DNA of 64,000 nt from Pyropia haitanensis. Lineage: Eukaryota > Rhodophyta > Bangiophyceae > Bangiales > Bangiaceae. Below the pieces are notes generated by a model. That model searched no databases and was not told where the DNA came from. It was given only the letters and a program-made list of their open reading frames with translations. Of the stretch, positions 29,709 through 40,400 are shown piece by piece. Both the position numbers and the translations under genes were made by a program. Numbering within the stretch: position 1 is the first letter of the stretch; every line of letters begins with the position of its first letter. The stretch spans positions 1,550,001 to 1,614,000 of the forward strand of contig SDUX01000008.1 of the NCBI GenBank assembly GCA_008729055.1. The letters are read 5' to 3'.

Positions 29709-30252
29709 TCACTTCTTTACCGACCTCCTCGGAATGCCCGGCATCTGGGCTATCCGACCGGTGGCGGATTTAGCAGCGGACGGCGGGTGCGCGCTAAGTG
29801 GTCTACTTGTCCCAGCGCGCGCACCCCACCACCCCCCCTCATCCCCACCCCCCACCACCCCCGTTGGCTACCCTGGGGGGGCGGCGGCTGACTTGGCGGC
29901 CACCTGGCGGGGGGACCGCCACTTGGCACTGCCGCGGCGGGGCCACGGCTTAGTGGTGCGGGCTCCGGGCCGCGGACGGACCGTGTCTTCGCCGCGAGCG
30001 CCGCGGTGACTTGGCAAGCGGGCGCCGCTGGCGCACGCGGGCCAAGCCGGGGGCGGGCCACTGGACGGGGGAAGGGGGGAGGGGAGAGGGGAGGAGGGGG
30101 GGGAGCACGGCGGTGGTGCGGTGGTCTGTCCCGGCTGTCTGTGGTGCCTGCTGGGCGGCGCGGCGGCGACGCACGGCGGCTACTTGAGGGGGGCCCTGGC
30201 CGGCATCCCCTCACTCGCCACCGGTCGGCAGCGTCCCTCGCTCCGCGCCGCG
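29709..30252 (+). repeat. Split direct repeat A2 of the retrotransposon
   Basis: Second copy of the 544-bp A repeat, nearly identical to 24947-25490. Confidence 0.92.
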
Positions 30253-30449
30253 CCCCAGTCCTCCCCGGCGGCCTCTGCTTCGGCTCTGGCCGCCGCTTCC
30301 GGGTCGGGCGCCCCTTGTTCCGTTCGTCAGGGTGCTTGTGCGTCCTGTTTTGTTTGATATCTCTCTGGTTACGCGGACCGAGGCCTATAGCCCCGGATCG
30401 CTATGTTTTCCTGCGTTAGTTTTCATGCTCTTAGTAAAACCCACTCAAA

Positions 30450-30473
30450 GGCATCTCCGACCCTCTCCAGCTG
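30450..30473 (+). repeat. Short direct repeat B2, right end of the retrotransposon
   Basis: Identical to B1 at 29685-29708. The following base begins ATACTTCTTACC, which resembles the element's own start (TCACTTCTTTACC), suggesting that the target site carried some similarity to the end. Confidence 0.85.
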
Positions 30474-30868
30474 ATACTTCTTACCCATCCAATTCTGTAG
30501 TTGGACTTGCTGAAGGCAACTTCCTTCTTTCCGCGCGAAATCGGCCTGGCCAGCCCCACCACAACAGCGGCTCACTGTGTTTTACGCGCGAAACACGTCG
30601 CGGCTGGCGCCATCTGTGCGTCCGCGCATCGCCGACTGCCGACGTTGCTGATGACTCGGCCGCCCCGCGACGACCACCTGTGCCGTCCTCTCCGACCAGC
30701 ACTTGCTTCCTCCTCTCTTGGTGACCAGCTGGGCGGCGGGTCCTGGCGGCTGCCCTGCAGTTGTGTGACAGGCATCTTCTGGGTTGGTCGCTGCCCCCGC
30801 GCGTGCCGCTCACCTGCGGCTGCGTACCAACCTCCGGGCGTGTGTGCGGTGTGCGGCGCCGGCCCACA

Positions 30869-33800
30869 ATGGCCCAGGCTACCGCCGCCCCTGTGTCAGC
30901 GGCAGCCATTGCACTGGGTCTAGAGGATGCACGGGAGCGGGCGTCCTTCATTCGGTCTGTCGTGGCGGCTCAGGCCGCCGACCCCAACCCGTACGTGCTC
31001 GCCACCCGGTCTGGTGCTGATGCATTTTTTTTTCTTTTGGGAGCTGTGTGCTGTGTGACCTGTGGAGGGGCCGTAGTTGGCTGCGTGCATTTTCTTGTGT
31101 GGTCCTGGCCGGCTCTCTGGTGCATTGCTAACGCGTGTTTGTTGTGTGCTGTTGTTTCTTCGTTGTTTGGTTGCCTGCAGGCGTGCCGCCCCCGTGCGCA
31201 TCTATGAGCACAACAAGGGCGCCATGTACTCGGTGCATGGCCGAGACACCGAAGTGGCTGGCCGTGTCGGCCTTGACGACCTACGTGCCCCCGAGTTCAT
31301 CTCGTCTGGCGTCCCGGGGTCGGGTGCGGCGTCTTCGGCTGGCGCGCCGCTGTCGACGCTGCCCATGCAGTTCCGTCTGTGCAAACAGCTGGTGGTCCTT
31401 CTGCTGCAAGAGGCTGGGAAGAAGATTGTGCTGCTGCTGCGCAACGGCGCCTCGGTGTCCATCAAGGCGTCTGGCTCACCAGGTGCGCTCGGCTCGTTGG
31501 AGGCCGAGTTTTTCGAAACCGAGGACGCGTTCACGGAAGCGACTGGCAGGGTCGACAGCGGCGGAGGCGGCGGGGGTGGCGTGCTTGGCATCCGCATGTC
31601 GAACAGTGGGCAGCTTGGCTTGGCGCACTGGGACGCCGCCACCCGCACCCTTGCTGTGACGTCGCTTCACCATGGGGACAGCAGCTGTCTGGACGAGCTA
31701 GAGGGCGCTCTGGTATCTACCGGTGCCAAGGAGCTGCTGCTGTGTGCGGGGGATGCGCTGCCGTGCGATACTTCCAAGCTGGATGACATTCTGAACGAGC
31801 TGGGTGTTGCCAAGACGGAGCGCAAGCGCCCTGAGTTTGACGCCGAGGACATTGATCGGGACGTCGGGCTGCTCGTCGGCGACGGCCGTCGCCGCGGGAA
31901 TGCGGCACCCCGCGTGGGCGCGGGCGGTGTGAACCCGGTGCTGCACACGGTGCCGTTTCTGGACCAGCCCCTGGCGCGCTCCGCGGCCGCCGCGGTCGTG
32001 CGCTTTTGTAACCTGCTGTCGGGGACGGCCGGGCTGGAAGGGCGCGCCTCCCTTGCGGCCCTGGACGGCAGCTCCACCTTGCGTATGGACAGCGCCGCTC
32101 TGCGGGCCCTGAACATCCTCCCAGACGGTCGCTCGGGGGGCGGCGGCAAGAAGGGCTCTCTGCTGGGAGTCCTTGACCGCACCTCGACCTCCATGGGTGG
32201 CCGCCTACTGCGGCGGTGGCTGGCACAGCCTCTGCAGGATGCATCCGCGATCGATGGCCGGCTGTCCACTGTGGGCGTGCTGCTTGATGATGCTGCGGTG
32301 CGAGGCTCCATCCGGGATGAACACTTGCGCAAGCTGCCCGACATCCACCGGCTTGCCCGCAAGTTCACCCGCCGCAACCGCTCTGGTGTCCTGGCGGCAT
32401 CGTTGCAGGACGTGGTCATTCTGTACCAGTGTTCGAGGCGGCTGCCCGAACTGGCGAGAGCCCTGGCGTCGGGCGGGGATGGCGTGCTTGAGGCCCGCTT
32501 TGTGACCCCGCTGCGGGCGCTCCTGGAGGAAGCTGAGAACTTTGAGGCGCTGGTGGAGACGACCATCGACTTGGACCAGGTGAACAACCACGAGTTTGTG
32601 ATTAGCCCCACTGTGGACGTGGGGCTGGCGGCGCTACGCGAGAAGAAGGACGCTGTGCTGTCGGGCATTGCGGACGTGCACGCGCGGGTGGAGGGGGAGC
32701 TCCGCACCAAGGCAGACCAGCTCAAGCTGGAGCGCAAGGACAACCTCGGCTACTTCTTCCGCTTGACCCGCCGGGACGAGAAGCTCATCCGCGCCAAGCC
32801 GACGTACGTGGTGCTGGAGACGCGCAAGGATGGTGTACGCTTTACTTGCCGCGCCCTCCGTAAGCTGTCGGACGAATACACGGACCTGATGGCCGAGTAC
32901 GAGTCGCTTCAATCGGAGCTGCGCACCAAGACGCTGGAAATTGCAGCGACGTACGCACCGGTCTTTGAGGACCTTTCGGCGCTGCTGGCTGATTTGGACG
33001 TCCTTGCCTCGTTCGCGACCGTGGCGGCGGAGGCGCCCCAAGACTATTGCAAGCCGGTCATGGGTGCTCCCGCGTCTGGCTTTGTCCTACGCAAGGCACG
33101 GCATCCGGTTGTGGAGGAGAACCTGGACGGTCGGCCGTTCATCTCGAACGACATTGACCTCCGCCGGGGTGGCTCGGACGTACCTGCCACGGGCGATGCT
33201 ATGGACATCGAGTCGTCGGCTGACGGTGGGGCTCTGGTTGTCATCACGGGTCCGGTACGTTTTGCTGCTTCTGCTACGCGCGACGTGTCCCAGTGGTGCT
33301 ACTCCTTGTGGTGCTTTTTCATGGTTGTGTTGGCGCGTGTTCAGACTGCGGTGTAACAGGCAACTGACGAGACGCGGGTTGCGTATGTCCCTGGCTATGT
33401 TGTTGTGGGCCTGTTTGTCCTTTCGCTCTCTTACAGAACATGTCTGGTAAGAGCACGTACATTCGCATGGCCGGTGTGCTGACCTTGATGGCCCACGTCG
33501 GTTGCTACGTCCCTGCAGAGTCGGCCAAGATCCCCCTGACGGACCGCATTTTCGCGCGAGTCGGGGCGGGCGACGACCAACTTCGCGGCGTCTCGACTTT
33601 TATGGCTGAGATGCTGGAGACAGCCGCCATCCTTCGGTCTGCCACGCCTCGCTCCCTTGTGGTCATTGACGAGCTGGGCCGCGGCACGTCCACGTACGAT
33701 GGGTATGGCCTGGCTTATGCGATTTGCCACCACGTTGCGTCGTCCATCAAGGCTCCGTGCCTGTTCGCCACCCACTTTCACGAGCTTACCTCGCTCGCGT

Positions 33801-34240
33801 CGGAGCCTGCCCTCGCCGGCACTGTCCGCAACGTACACGTCACGGCGGTGTCGGATGACACCACCCGCTCGCTGGTCTTCCTCTACAACGTGCGGCCGGG
33901 GGCTTGCGACCAGAGCTTTGGCATCCACGTCGCGCGGATGGCACGGTTTCCCGATGCGGTCGTGGATGCGGCCGCCCGCAAGGCCGCTGAGCTGGAGAGT
34001 TTCCGTTCATCGACACCCGCCTCGGCTGCTGGAGCGGTGCCGTCCGCCAATGTACAGACCGACGATCCCGAGATGGTGCGACAAGGCAAGGCGCTTGTCC
34101 AGCAGTTTGTGACGGATGTGCGGACGTTGCCGCTGGCGAGTGACGCGGAGAAGCAGGCGGCGGTTGTCCGTGCGCGGGAGCTGCGGTCCGCGGTCATTGC
34201 GCAGGGGAACCCGTATGCCAACCGGGTCCTCGCTGCGTGA
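30869..34240 (+). CDS. MSH2: DNA mismatch repair protein MSH2, three exons
   Basis: Exons 30869-31008, 31181-33254 and 33437-34240 give 1005 residues. Introns of 172 and 182 nt have GT...CAG and GTACGT...ACAG borders and keep frame. MSH2 pairs with MSH6 or MSH3 to recognise mismatches and loops in nuclear DNA. Visible motifs: MutS lever/clamp region ([33 protein letters not shown]), the Walker A box GPNMSGKST created exactly across the intron 2 junction (about 737-745), the signature [20 protein letters not shown], Walker [16 protein letters not shown] with catalytic Asp-Glu (about 816-817), ATHFHEL, and [13 protein letters not shown]4/5 are ruled out by the N-terminal mismatch-binding region and the close C-terminal match to MSH2 pattern. 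It is slightly longer than human MSH2 because of a Gly-rich insertion in the N-terminal part. Its ATG lies only about 400 bp from the retrotransposon end. Confidence 0.96.
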
Positions 34241-35241
34241 GGCCTCATCGTATCTTTTGTTGTGTGCGTCTTTCTCTTGTTTTTCCTCTACACTCGCCTA
34301 CGGACACTTTCTTCAGCTGCTTTCTCGCACTCCAGTCCATTCGACAGGAGGGACAGTTGTCTCGTCTCTCCCTCGCCAGTCTCAGTTCTTGTCGCGCTGG
34401 GAACTTCGCTCAGCTACGTGACGTGAAGCTGAGCACTGTGCACTCTTCTTCACGTCGACCCCAGTCGCGTGCGGACGAGTACGAGAACCGCGCTGTCGCG
34501 CACGAGTCATTCTGGCGTGTGCATCTGTTGTGTCTCTTTGGTGCGTACTTGCTGAACTTGTCTGTGTCTAAATGAAGTTGCCACGTGGTACTAGGCATTT
34601 GCGCTTGCTGACAATTGAGATCACGCGCAGACATGAGTAGCGTACGGCTCGCTCTTCCTGGCTGGAGGCCGGTGCCGCACCCAGCCACGGACCGCCAGCT
34701 GGTCCCCCCTTCCTGCCCTCGCTGGATGCCGTTTCCCCCCTCACCCTCCCCCTCTCCTCCCCGCTCTGGTGTCGGGGGATCTTTTCCATCACAATGATTG
34801 TCCTCGTCGCTCTGACCCGCACCTCGGAGGTGTTTCTTGTCAAGCGCTGCCTGCTGGGTCCATGAGCGGCCGCTGCCTGGCGAGCGACCTCGCCATGTTG
34901 CATCATCCAGGAAGTCAGGGGCAGCAGGCTTTGGGATGCCGCCTGCGGTACTGGGCGGCGGACGTGTCGGTCGCACCCAGCTGCGTGCGCCTCCCTTGAG
35001 CTGTCGGGAGCTTGCTTTGGTTGGCTTGGGGTCCCACACTCCGCGTTTGGCACGGCCACGAGGTAGTTGTCGACGGGCCGAGCAGGGCTGGTGGCTCTTG
35101 CCTGTGTCGCTTCGGGTCATTGCCTCCTCGTAGTCTCACCGTGTGCACATCGCGGTGCAGTCACAACTGTGGTTGCCGCACGTGGGGACATCTCCTTGGT
35201 AGCGGCTTGGCGTGTCCACCGCTTCCCAGGACGTCACCAGC
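34241..35241. other. Intergenic region between MSH2 and the C2 gene
   Basis: Moderate-GC, T-rich sequence after the MSH2 stop (probable 3' UTR), then the 5' flank of the C2 protein gene. No coding frame with a domain was seen. Confidence 0.55.
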
Positions 35242-37020
35242 ATGCCGCTCAAGAGCATCCGAGGGAATGTTTGGGGCGTCACCACCGCCGCCATCCCTGT
35301 GGAGCTACGCCTGGAGGCGGACGGCTTGCCTAACCGGGACACCCTCTCGCTGTCGGACCCGTTTGCGGTGGTATCGTCCACACACTTTGGCGGCGGCTAC
35401 GTGGAAATTGGACGTACCGAGACGATATGGGATGAGCTCTGCCCTCGATGGGCGGCGGCGTTGCCGCTCCATTATGTTCCGGGCGTCAATGCCACGGCCC
35501 TGCGGGTTGACGTGTACGACCTGGACACGGCCGATGGGGAGGACCTGGACAAGCAGGACTTTTTGGGCTGCACTTTTACTACGCTGGCTGACGTTATCAA
35601 CGCCCCCAACGGCTCACTGACTCTGCCGCTCGTCGACCGAAACGACGAGGGGGACGATGTCAAGACTGCCGCAGCCGCGGCGGCCGCGGCGGTTGCCGCT
35701 GCCGACGGGTCGCGACGGGGTAACGGCTTTTCTTCGTCTGGGCGACGCAAGCGAGCGGCCGCTTCGCTCGGCACCATCCGCCTGTCGGTTGAGGTGGTCC
35801 ATACCGCCCTCCAGCCCGAGCATGCCCTTGCTGCCGCCACCGCGGCCTTGTTGTCACCAGGGCGGTCGTCGCAGCTCGCCGCCGATGGGCACCGATCTCT
35901 CGATGGTGTCTTGCCGACGTCGCCGTCGTCGAAGCGGCCGCCTCTTCTCACCGGGGTTTCTCCCCGACCCCGGAGTGGCCCGCGGCCAACTAGCAGACCA
36001 CTCTCGCCGCACAGTTCGTTGGCGACGCGCAAGACAAAGCAGCCGTGCTTGGCGGCGGCTGCCTTTGATGATGACCCCGCCAGCACGTCTGCTCCGCCAT
36101 TCTTCTCCTTCTCCGTTGCTGTCCCGCCGGTCTACCGGCGTGGTGCCATGATTGCGCGCTCCCTCGCCGTGCCGCTGATGAAGGTCGAGCGCTCCCGCCC
36201 GTCGGGCGACGCGTTTTCCGTGATCTACCACACGGCCGCCCTCGACCGGGAGGCGTTTGCGACGACGGGCGCAGGCCATTTCCGCACGGTGACGTTTGCG
36301 GCAGCGGCGCTGCACAATGGGGACCGCCACCGGCGGCTGCGCTTCTCCTTCCATGACTACCACATGCGCAAGGCAAACGTGCTCATTGCGCAGGCGACAC
36401 TCTCGTATCGGGAGCTGCTGGCCGCGGCGCCCGCGACGGCGTGGCCACTGACAGCTGCCGAGTCGCCGTCCGTGACCGTAGGCACGTTGACTGTCTCGGC
36501 GGTGCGGCGGGCTGGCGGGGGGGTCGGCGTCGGTGGGGAAGCAGCGGTGTCGCCGGGCACTGACAGAAAGTCCGCCTTGATCGACGCGGTCGGCGACGCG
36601 ACGGACAGCATGGACGCGGTGGAGCTGGAGGTGCGCGTCGAGTGGGGGGCCCTCGCGTCGGCCAACTTTGCGGGTGGCACGATGGGCGGCAAGGCCGCCG
36701 CCGCCGACACGGACTTGGCGGGCGTTGCGTCTGGCGGCAGCGGCGACAGCGGCACGGCCGTGGCGCCCACCGACACGGAGCAGTCCTCGTCGTGGGGCCC
36801 CCGCTCGTTTAACGCCGCCCGCCGCGTGTCGCGGCGGTCGGCGGCGGTCATCCTCTCCACCGTGGCGGACCACTCGCCGGTGCGGGCGGCCACGGCGCCG
36901 TCGATGCCCGTCGTTGGCGCCGCCGCGGGGCCGCCCGACGGCGCGTTTGCGTCGCATGCGCCCGTGGGCACGGACCGGTCGCTGTCGAGCAAGCTGAGAA
37001 AGTCTATGGCCCTCCACTGA
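35242..37020 (+). CDS. Copine-like tandem C2-domain protein without VWA domain
   Basis: 592 residues from ATG 35242 (MPLKSIRGNVWG). The first C2 domain (about 12-140) follows copine C2A: ELRLEADGLPNRDTLSLSDPF, IGRTETIWDELCPRW, LRVDVYDLDTADGEDLDKQD and FLGCTFTTLADV. Asp residues in the SDPF and DLDTADGED loops could bind Ca2+. A long Ser/Pro/Ala-rich linker contains SPSSKRPPLLTG. A second, more divergent C2-like domain (about 290-420) has RRLRFSFHDYHMRKANVLIA. Copines normally have C2A-C2B followed by a VWA/copine domain; here the C-terminus is disordered and ends SLSSKLRKSMALH. Likely role: Ca2+-dependent membrane association and signalling. Confidence 0.78.
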   Translation: MPLKSIRGNVWGVTTAAIPVELRLEADGLPNRDTLSLSDPFAVVSSTHFGGGYVEIGRTETIWDELCPRWAAALPLHYVPGVNATALRVDVYDLDTADGEDLDKQDFLGCTFTTLADVINAPNGSLTLPLVDRNDEGDDVKTAAAAAAAAVAAADGSRRGNGFSSSGRRKRAAASLGTIRLSVEVVHTALQPEHALAAATAALLSPGRSSQLAADGHRSLDGVLPTSPSSKRPPLLTGVSPRPRSGPRPTSRPLSPHSSLATRKTKQPCLAAAAFDDDPASTSAPPFFSFSVAVPPVYRRGAMIARSLAVPLMKVERSRPSGDAFSVIYHTAALDREAFATTGAGHFRTVTFAAAALHNGDRHRRLRFSFHDYHMRKANVLIAQATLSYRELLAAAPATAWPLTAAESPSVTVGTLTVSAVRRAGGGVGVGGEAAVSPGTDRKSALIDAVGDATDSMDAVELEVRVEWGALASANFAGGTMGGKAAAADTDLAGVASGGSGDSGTAVAPTDTEQSSSWGPRSFNAARRVSRRSAAVILSTVADHSPVRAATAPSMPVVGAAAGPPDGAFASHAPVGTDRSLSSKLRKSMALH

Positions 37021-37435
37021 GCGGGCGACCGTGGCAGCGGACGGACTGGCACGGCGGGGCGGGCGCGTGTACGCGACCGGCACGGGGAAGGTGATGGGCG
37101 TGAGGGGTTGCGGGGGGGGGGTTTGTGTCTGCGTACCCACTTGCTGTCCGCTCCGCTTTCATTGTTGCACTCCTGCCACTAGGCAGCTGGCCGGTTTGCT
37201 TGCCCGTGCGCCCGACACGCGGGCACCCTGCCGTCTGACCACCACTGGTGGTGGCCGCGTACACGGCTTGGCTTGGGTGGGGCGCCCATCTTCTTTTGTT
37301 TTTGTTGTTCTGAAGCCACCACACCGCCACGCTGTTTATTCTCGCCGTTTGCCTGTTGGTCCGCAGCAGTGCCTGTTTGACGCAACTGCCCGTACGGAAC
37401 GCCTGTCCCCCCTTCACGCCCGACCGGCGCGGCCC
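37021..37435. other. Convergent 3' spacer
   Basis: Separates the + strand C2 gene and the minus-strand disordered-protein gene. T- and C-rich, with a minus-strand AATAAA listed separately. Confidence 0.55.
37335..37340 (-). promoter_or_regulatory. Candidate poly(A) signal AATAAA (minus strand)
   Basis: TTTATT on the + strand, 96 nt downstream of the stop codon of the minus-strand gene ending at 37436. This spacing is typical for a poly(A) signal and supports that gene model. Confidence 0.5.
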
Positions 37436-40400
37436 TCACACGCCAATCCCCCCCGACCCCGGTCCGCCCTCCAACCGACGGACGAACAGCCGCAGGCGGC
37501 CGCGGACGGCGCCCGCCCACCGCTTCCCCCCCCCCCCCCCTCCCACTCTCCCACCTGTCCCCCCGGTCCCCCCCGCGTCCCCCCCCGCGCTGTCGGCCAC
37601 CCCGGCGGCCGCCTTGGCGCGGTGCGCCGACAGCGGGCCCGACCGCCACAGCCGGCCCGACGACCCGCCAGCCGCCGCCGTCCACGCCGCGGCGGCGGCG
37701 GCGCTCCCCGCGGACGCAGACGCGGCGGCCGCCGGCGACGGTGCCTGTCGGCGGGCCGGCGGCCGCGGCGGTGGCGGGGGCGTCGGCGGCGGCGGGCGGG
37801 AAGGAGCGGGTGCCGCCCCGTCGGCTGGCTCGTCGTACTCTGACGAGACGGGCGAGGCGTCCGTGGCCCAGCCGCCGCGCCTGCCGCCACCGCCGCCGCC
37901 GGTCCGCGACGACGCTGACACTGGGGGCGCCGCATCACCAACGTCACCCCGACCGCCGCCGCCCGTGTGCCACAACGGCGACACGTGGGGTGCCCCACCG
38001 CCGCTGCCGACGTTGAGTCGCCACGACGACGACGCGGGCGGCGGCGACCACGCGTCGGCGCCACACCGCCGTCGCCGCCCGACCGCCGCCGCCGGCGCGG
38101 CCGGCGCGGCGGGCGCGGCGGCGGCGACAGCGGCGGCGGCAGCCGCCGCGTTGGCCGCCGCGCGGCGGCCGCGGCGGCCGTGGCGGCCACGGCCCGCCCA
38201 CGGCAGCCGCGCCGTGACGCTGCTCACCGACGACGACGACCGCCGCGGCGACGACCGCCACGGCGACGCTGCCGCCGCCGCGGCCGCCGCCCCTCTGTCT
38301 GCGCCCGGGGGGCGCGCCGATAGGGAGCGCCGCCGCGGGGGGAAGCCGGCGCGCGACGGCGCGCGCGCGGCGCGAGCCGCCTCGCCGCCGCCGACGCGCG
38401 CCGCCGGTGGGGGGCGCCCGCGCGGCCGCGCCGACGACGCGGACCGCCCGCGCGGCCGCGACGGCAGCCAGCCGCCGCCCTCGCCCGGAGCCGACAGCAC
38501 CGACACGCTGCGGGGGGCGGCGGCGGCGGCGGCGGCGGCGGCGGCCGGCGGCGGCGGCACGGCGGCGACGGCGCCGCCGGTGCCGCAGCCGGGCAGCGAC
38601 GCGATTGACGTGGACCGCGTCACACGCGGGCGGGTGTCCCGGCCGCGCCGCCCCGTACCGTGCGGTGGCGAGGGCGGTGGCACCCCCCCCCCCGGTGGCG
38701 GCCGCGGCGGCGGCGCCGCCGCCGATGCAAATGCTGGTTCGGGATACTCGGCGAGCAGCCGCACCGACGTTGCCGATAGGGACCGCTGGTGGTGGTGGGG
38801 CGGCGGCAGCCGTCGCGCCTTGGCGGCCGCCGCCCCGCCCCCCGTCGCGGCGAGCGCACCCGTCGACAGGGACGCCACCGATGGGAGGGAAGAGGAGGCG
38901 GTAGACGCCCCCGACGCGGAGCGGGAGAGGGGCGAGACAAAGAAGGGCGGCGGCACCGCCGCCGTCGCGGCGGGCCACTCGTAGGGGCCGCCGCGGTCGG
39001 GCGGCGCCGCCGCCGCGGTCGCCGCCGCGGCGGCGCCGCCGACGCCCACCGGAACCGCGTCACCGGGACCGGCGGCGGCGGCGGCGCCGACGGCGCCCGC
39101 CGCGGGGAGCGCTCTGGTCTGCCGCCGCTGCCGCTTGGCGACCAGCGCGTCGACCGAGCGGGTGGCGGGCGACTCTGCCGCCGCCGCGGCGGCCGCCGCC
39201 GCGCGTGCCGCCGGGGGGGACAAGACCACCCCGGACGCGGCGCGGCGGTGGCGGTCGGGGGCGCGCCCGCCGGCGGCGACACCGCCGTCGCGTGAGCCAC
39301 CGTCGGCTGCCGTCGTGACAGCGGCGGCGGCGGCGGCGGCGGTGGCACCCGCCGCGCCCGTGGCGACGGCCGCGTTGGCCGCCGCGGCGGCGGAACGGGC
39401 CGCCAGCAGCGCCACGGCCGTCGCGTCGGCGGCGGCCGCCGCGGGCGGGGCGGCCATGATGAGCGGCGACGTGGGCGACGCGTCATCGCCATTGGCAGCG
39501 ACGCCGTGCGGCGCCGCGAGGGGTGGCGGCGCGGTAGCCCCCTGCTCCCCCCGCGCGTCGCCGGCGTCGGCCGTGACGGCCGGCGGTGGTACGCCCGCCG
39601 CGGCGGCCGCCTCCTCTGCGCCAGGCAGCGGGCGTGCTCCCGCGGCGGGTGGCGCCCGGTACAGCACCGCCGACGCCTTGACCAGCCGCCGCACGTACGT
39701 GTCGCCGCCGCCCCCCACCCCCCGCACGCGGCGGCGGAGGAGCACGTCCCCCGCGGGGGTGACCGCCAGCGGCCGCACCTTGACGCTCACTACCTGGGGC
39801 GTGCCGTCGGCGGCGGTGAAGAGCCGCCGGATGAGGACGTAGGCGGGAAGGTCGGGGGGAGGGGGGGCGGTGGTGGGGGGGGGGGAGACCGGCGCGGGGG
39901 GGGACGCGGGCGACGGCGGGCTCAGCGGGGACCCGCCGGGCGCGCCACGCGGTGGGGGCGACCGGGACGCGGCCCGCGCCACGGCTGCCGCGGGTGACAC
40001 GGCAGCGGGCGGTGACGGGCACGCCGGCGACGGCGGCACCACGGGAGACGGCGGGCCCGCCGCCGGCGACGCGGTGGCCTGCACCGCCCGGGCGCCCAGT
40101 TGGGAGGCAAAGGCGCCCAGGGGGGCGCCCGCCGCCGGCGGCGAGACCGGCCCGGGCGGCGACGCCGACGCGCTCAGCGAGCGCGGCGTCGCCGGCGTTG
40201 GCGGCGTTGCCGGCGGGGACGGGCGCCACGCCGGCGCGGCCGCCGCCGTCGCCGCCGCCGGCGCGGCCGGGCGTGGCGCGTCTGCCAATGGCAACCGCCG
40301 TGGCAGCGGCGACGGGGTAGCCCCGCCGGGGCGCCACCGCCCCGCCGCGGGCGAGCGCCCGTCAGCCGGGGATGCCCGCGTCGATGGCGGCGACGCGGCG

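Larger units (their letters stand above)
24947..30473 (+). mobile_element. PAT-like DIRS-superfamily tyrosine-recombinase retrotransposon, 5.5 kb
   Basis: Order: A1 repeat (24947-25490), gag-like ORF, RT-RNase H-methyltransferase ORF, tyrosine recombinase ORF, B1 (29685-29708), A2 (29709-30252), a 197-bp unique segment, B2 (30450-30473). This A1...B1-A2...B2 split direct-repeat plan, together with a tyrosine recombinase in place of a DDE integrase, defines the PAT branch of the DIRS superfamily. No target-site duplication is visible, as expected. A1 and A2 differ only by single-base changes in two G runs, so insertion looks recent. It sits between the divergent HAT-repeat and MSH2 genes. One ORF is frame-shifted at a homopolymer; otherwise all modules are intact. 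Confidence 0.93.

Noticed and set aside
24947..30252. LTR retrotransposon interpretation of the 544-bp direct repeats
   Set aside because: Ends are not TG...CA, no target duplication, no DDE integrase or protease; a tyrosine recombinase and short B repeats are present instead.
31009..31180. Continuous ORF through the first MSH2 intron ([16 protein letters not shown])
   Set aside because: Gives Cys/Phe-rich sequence alien to MSH2; GT and CAG borders restore frame and family similarity.
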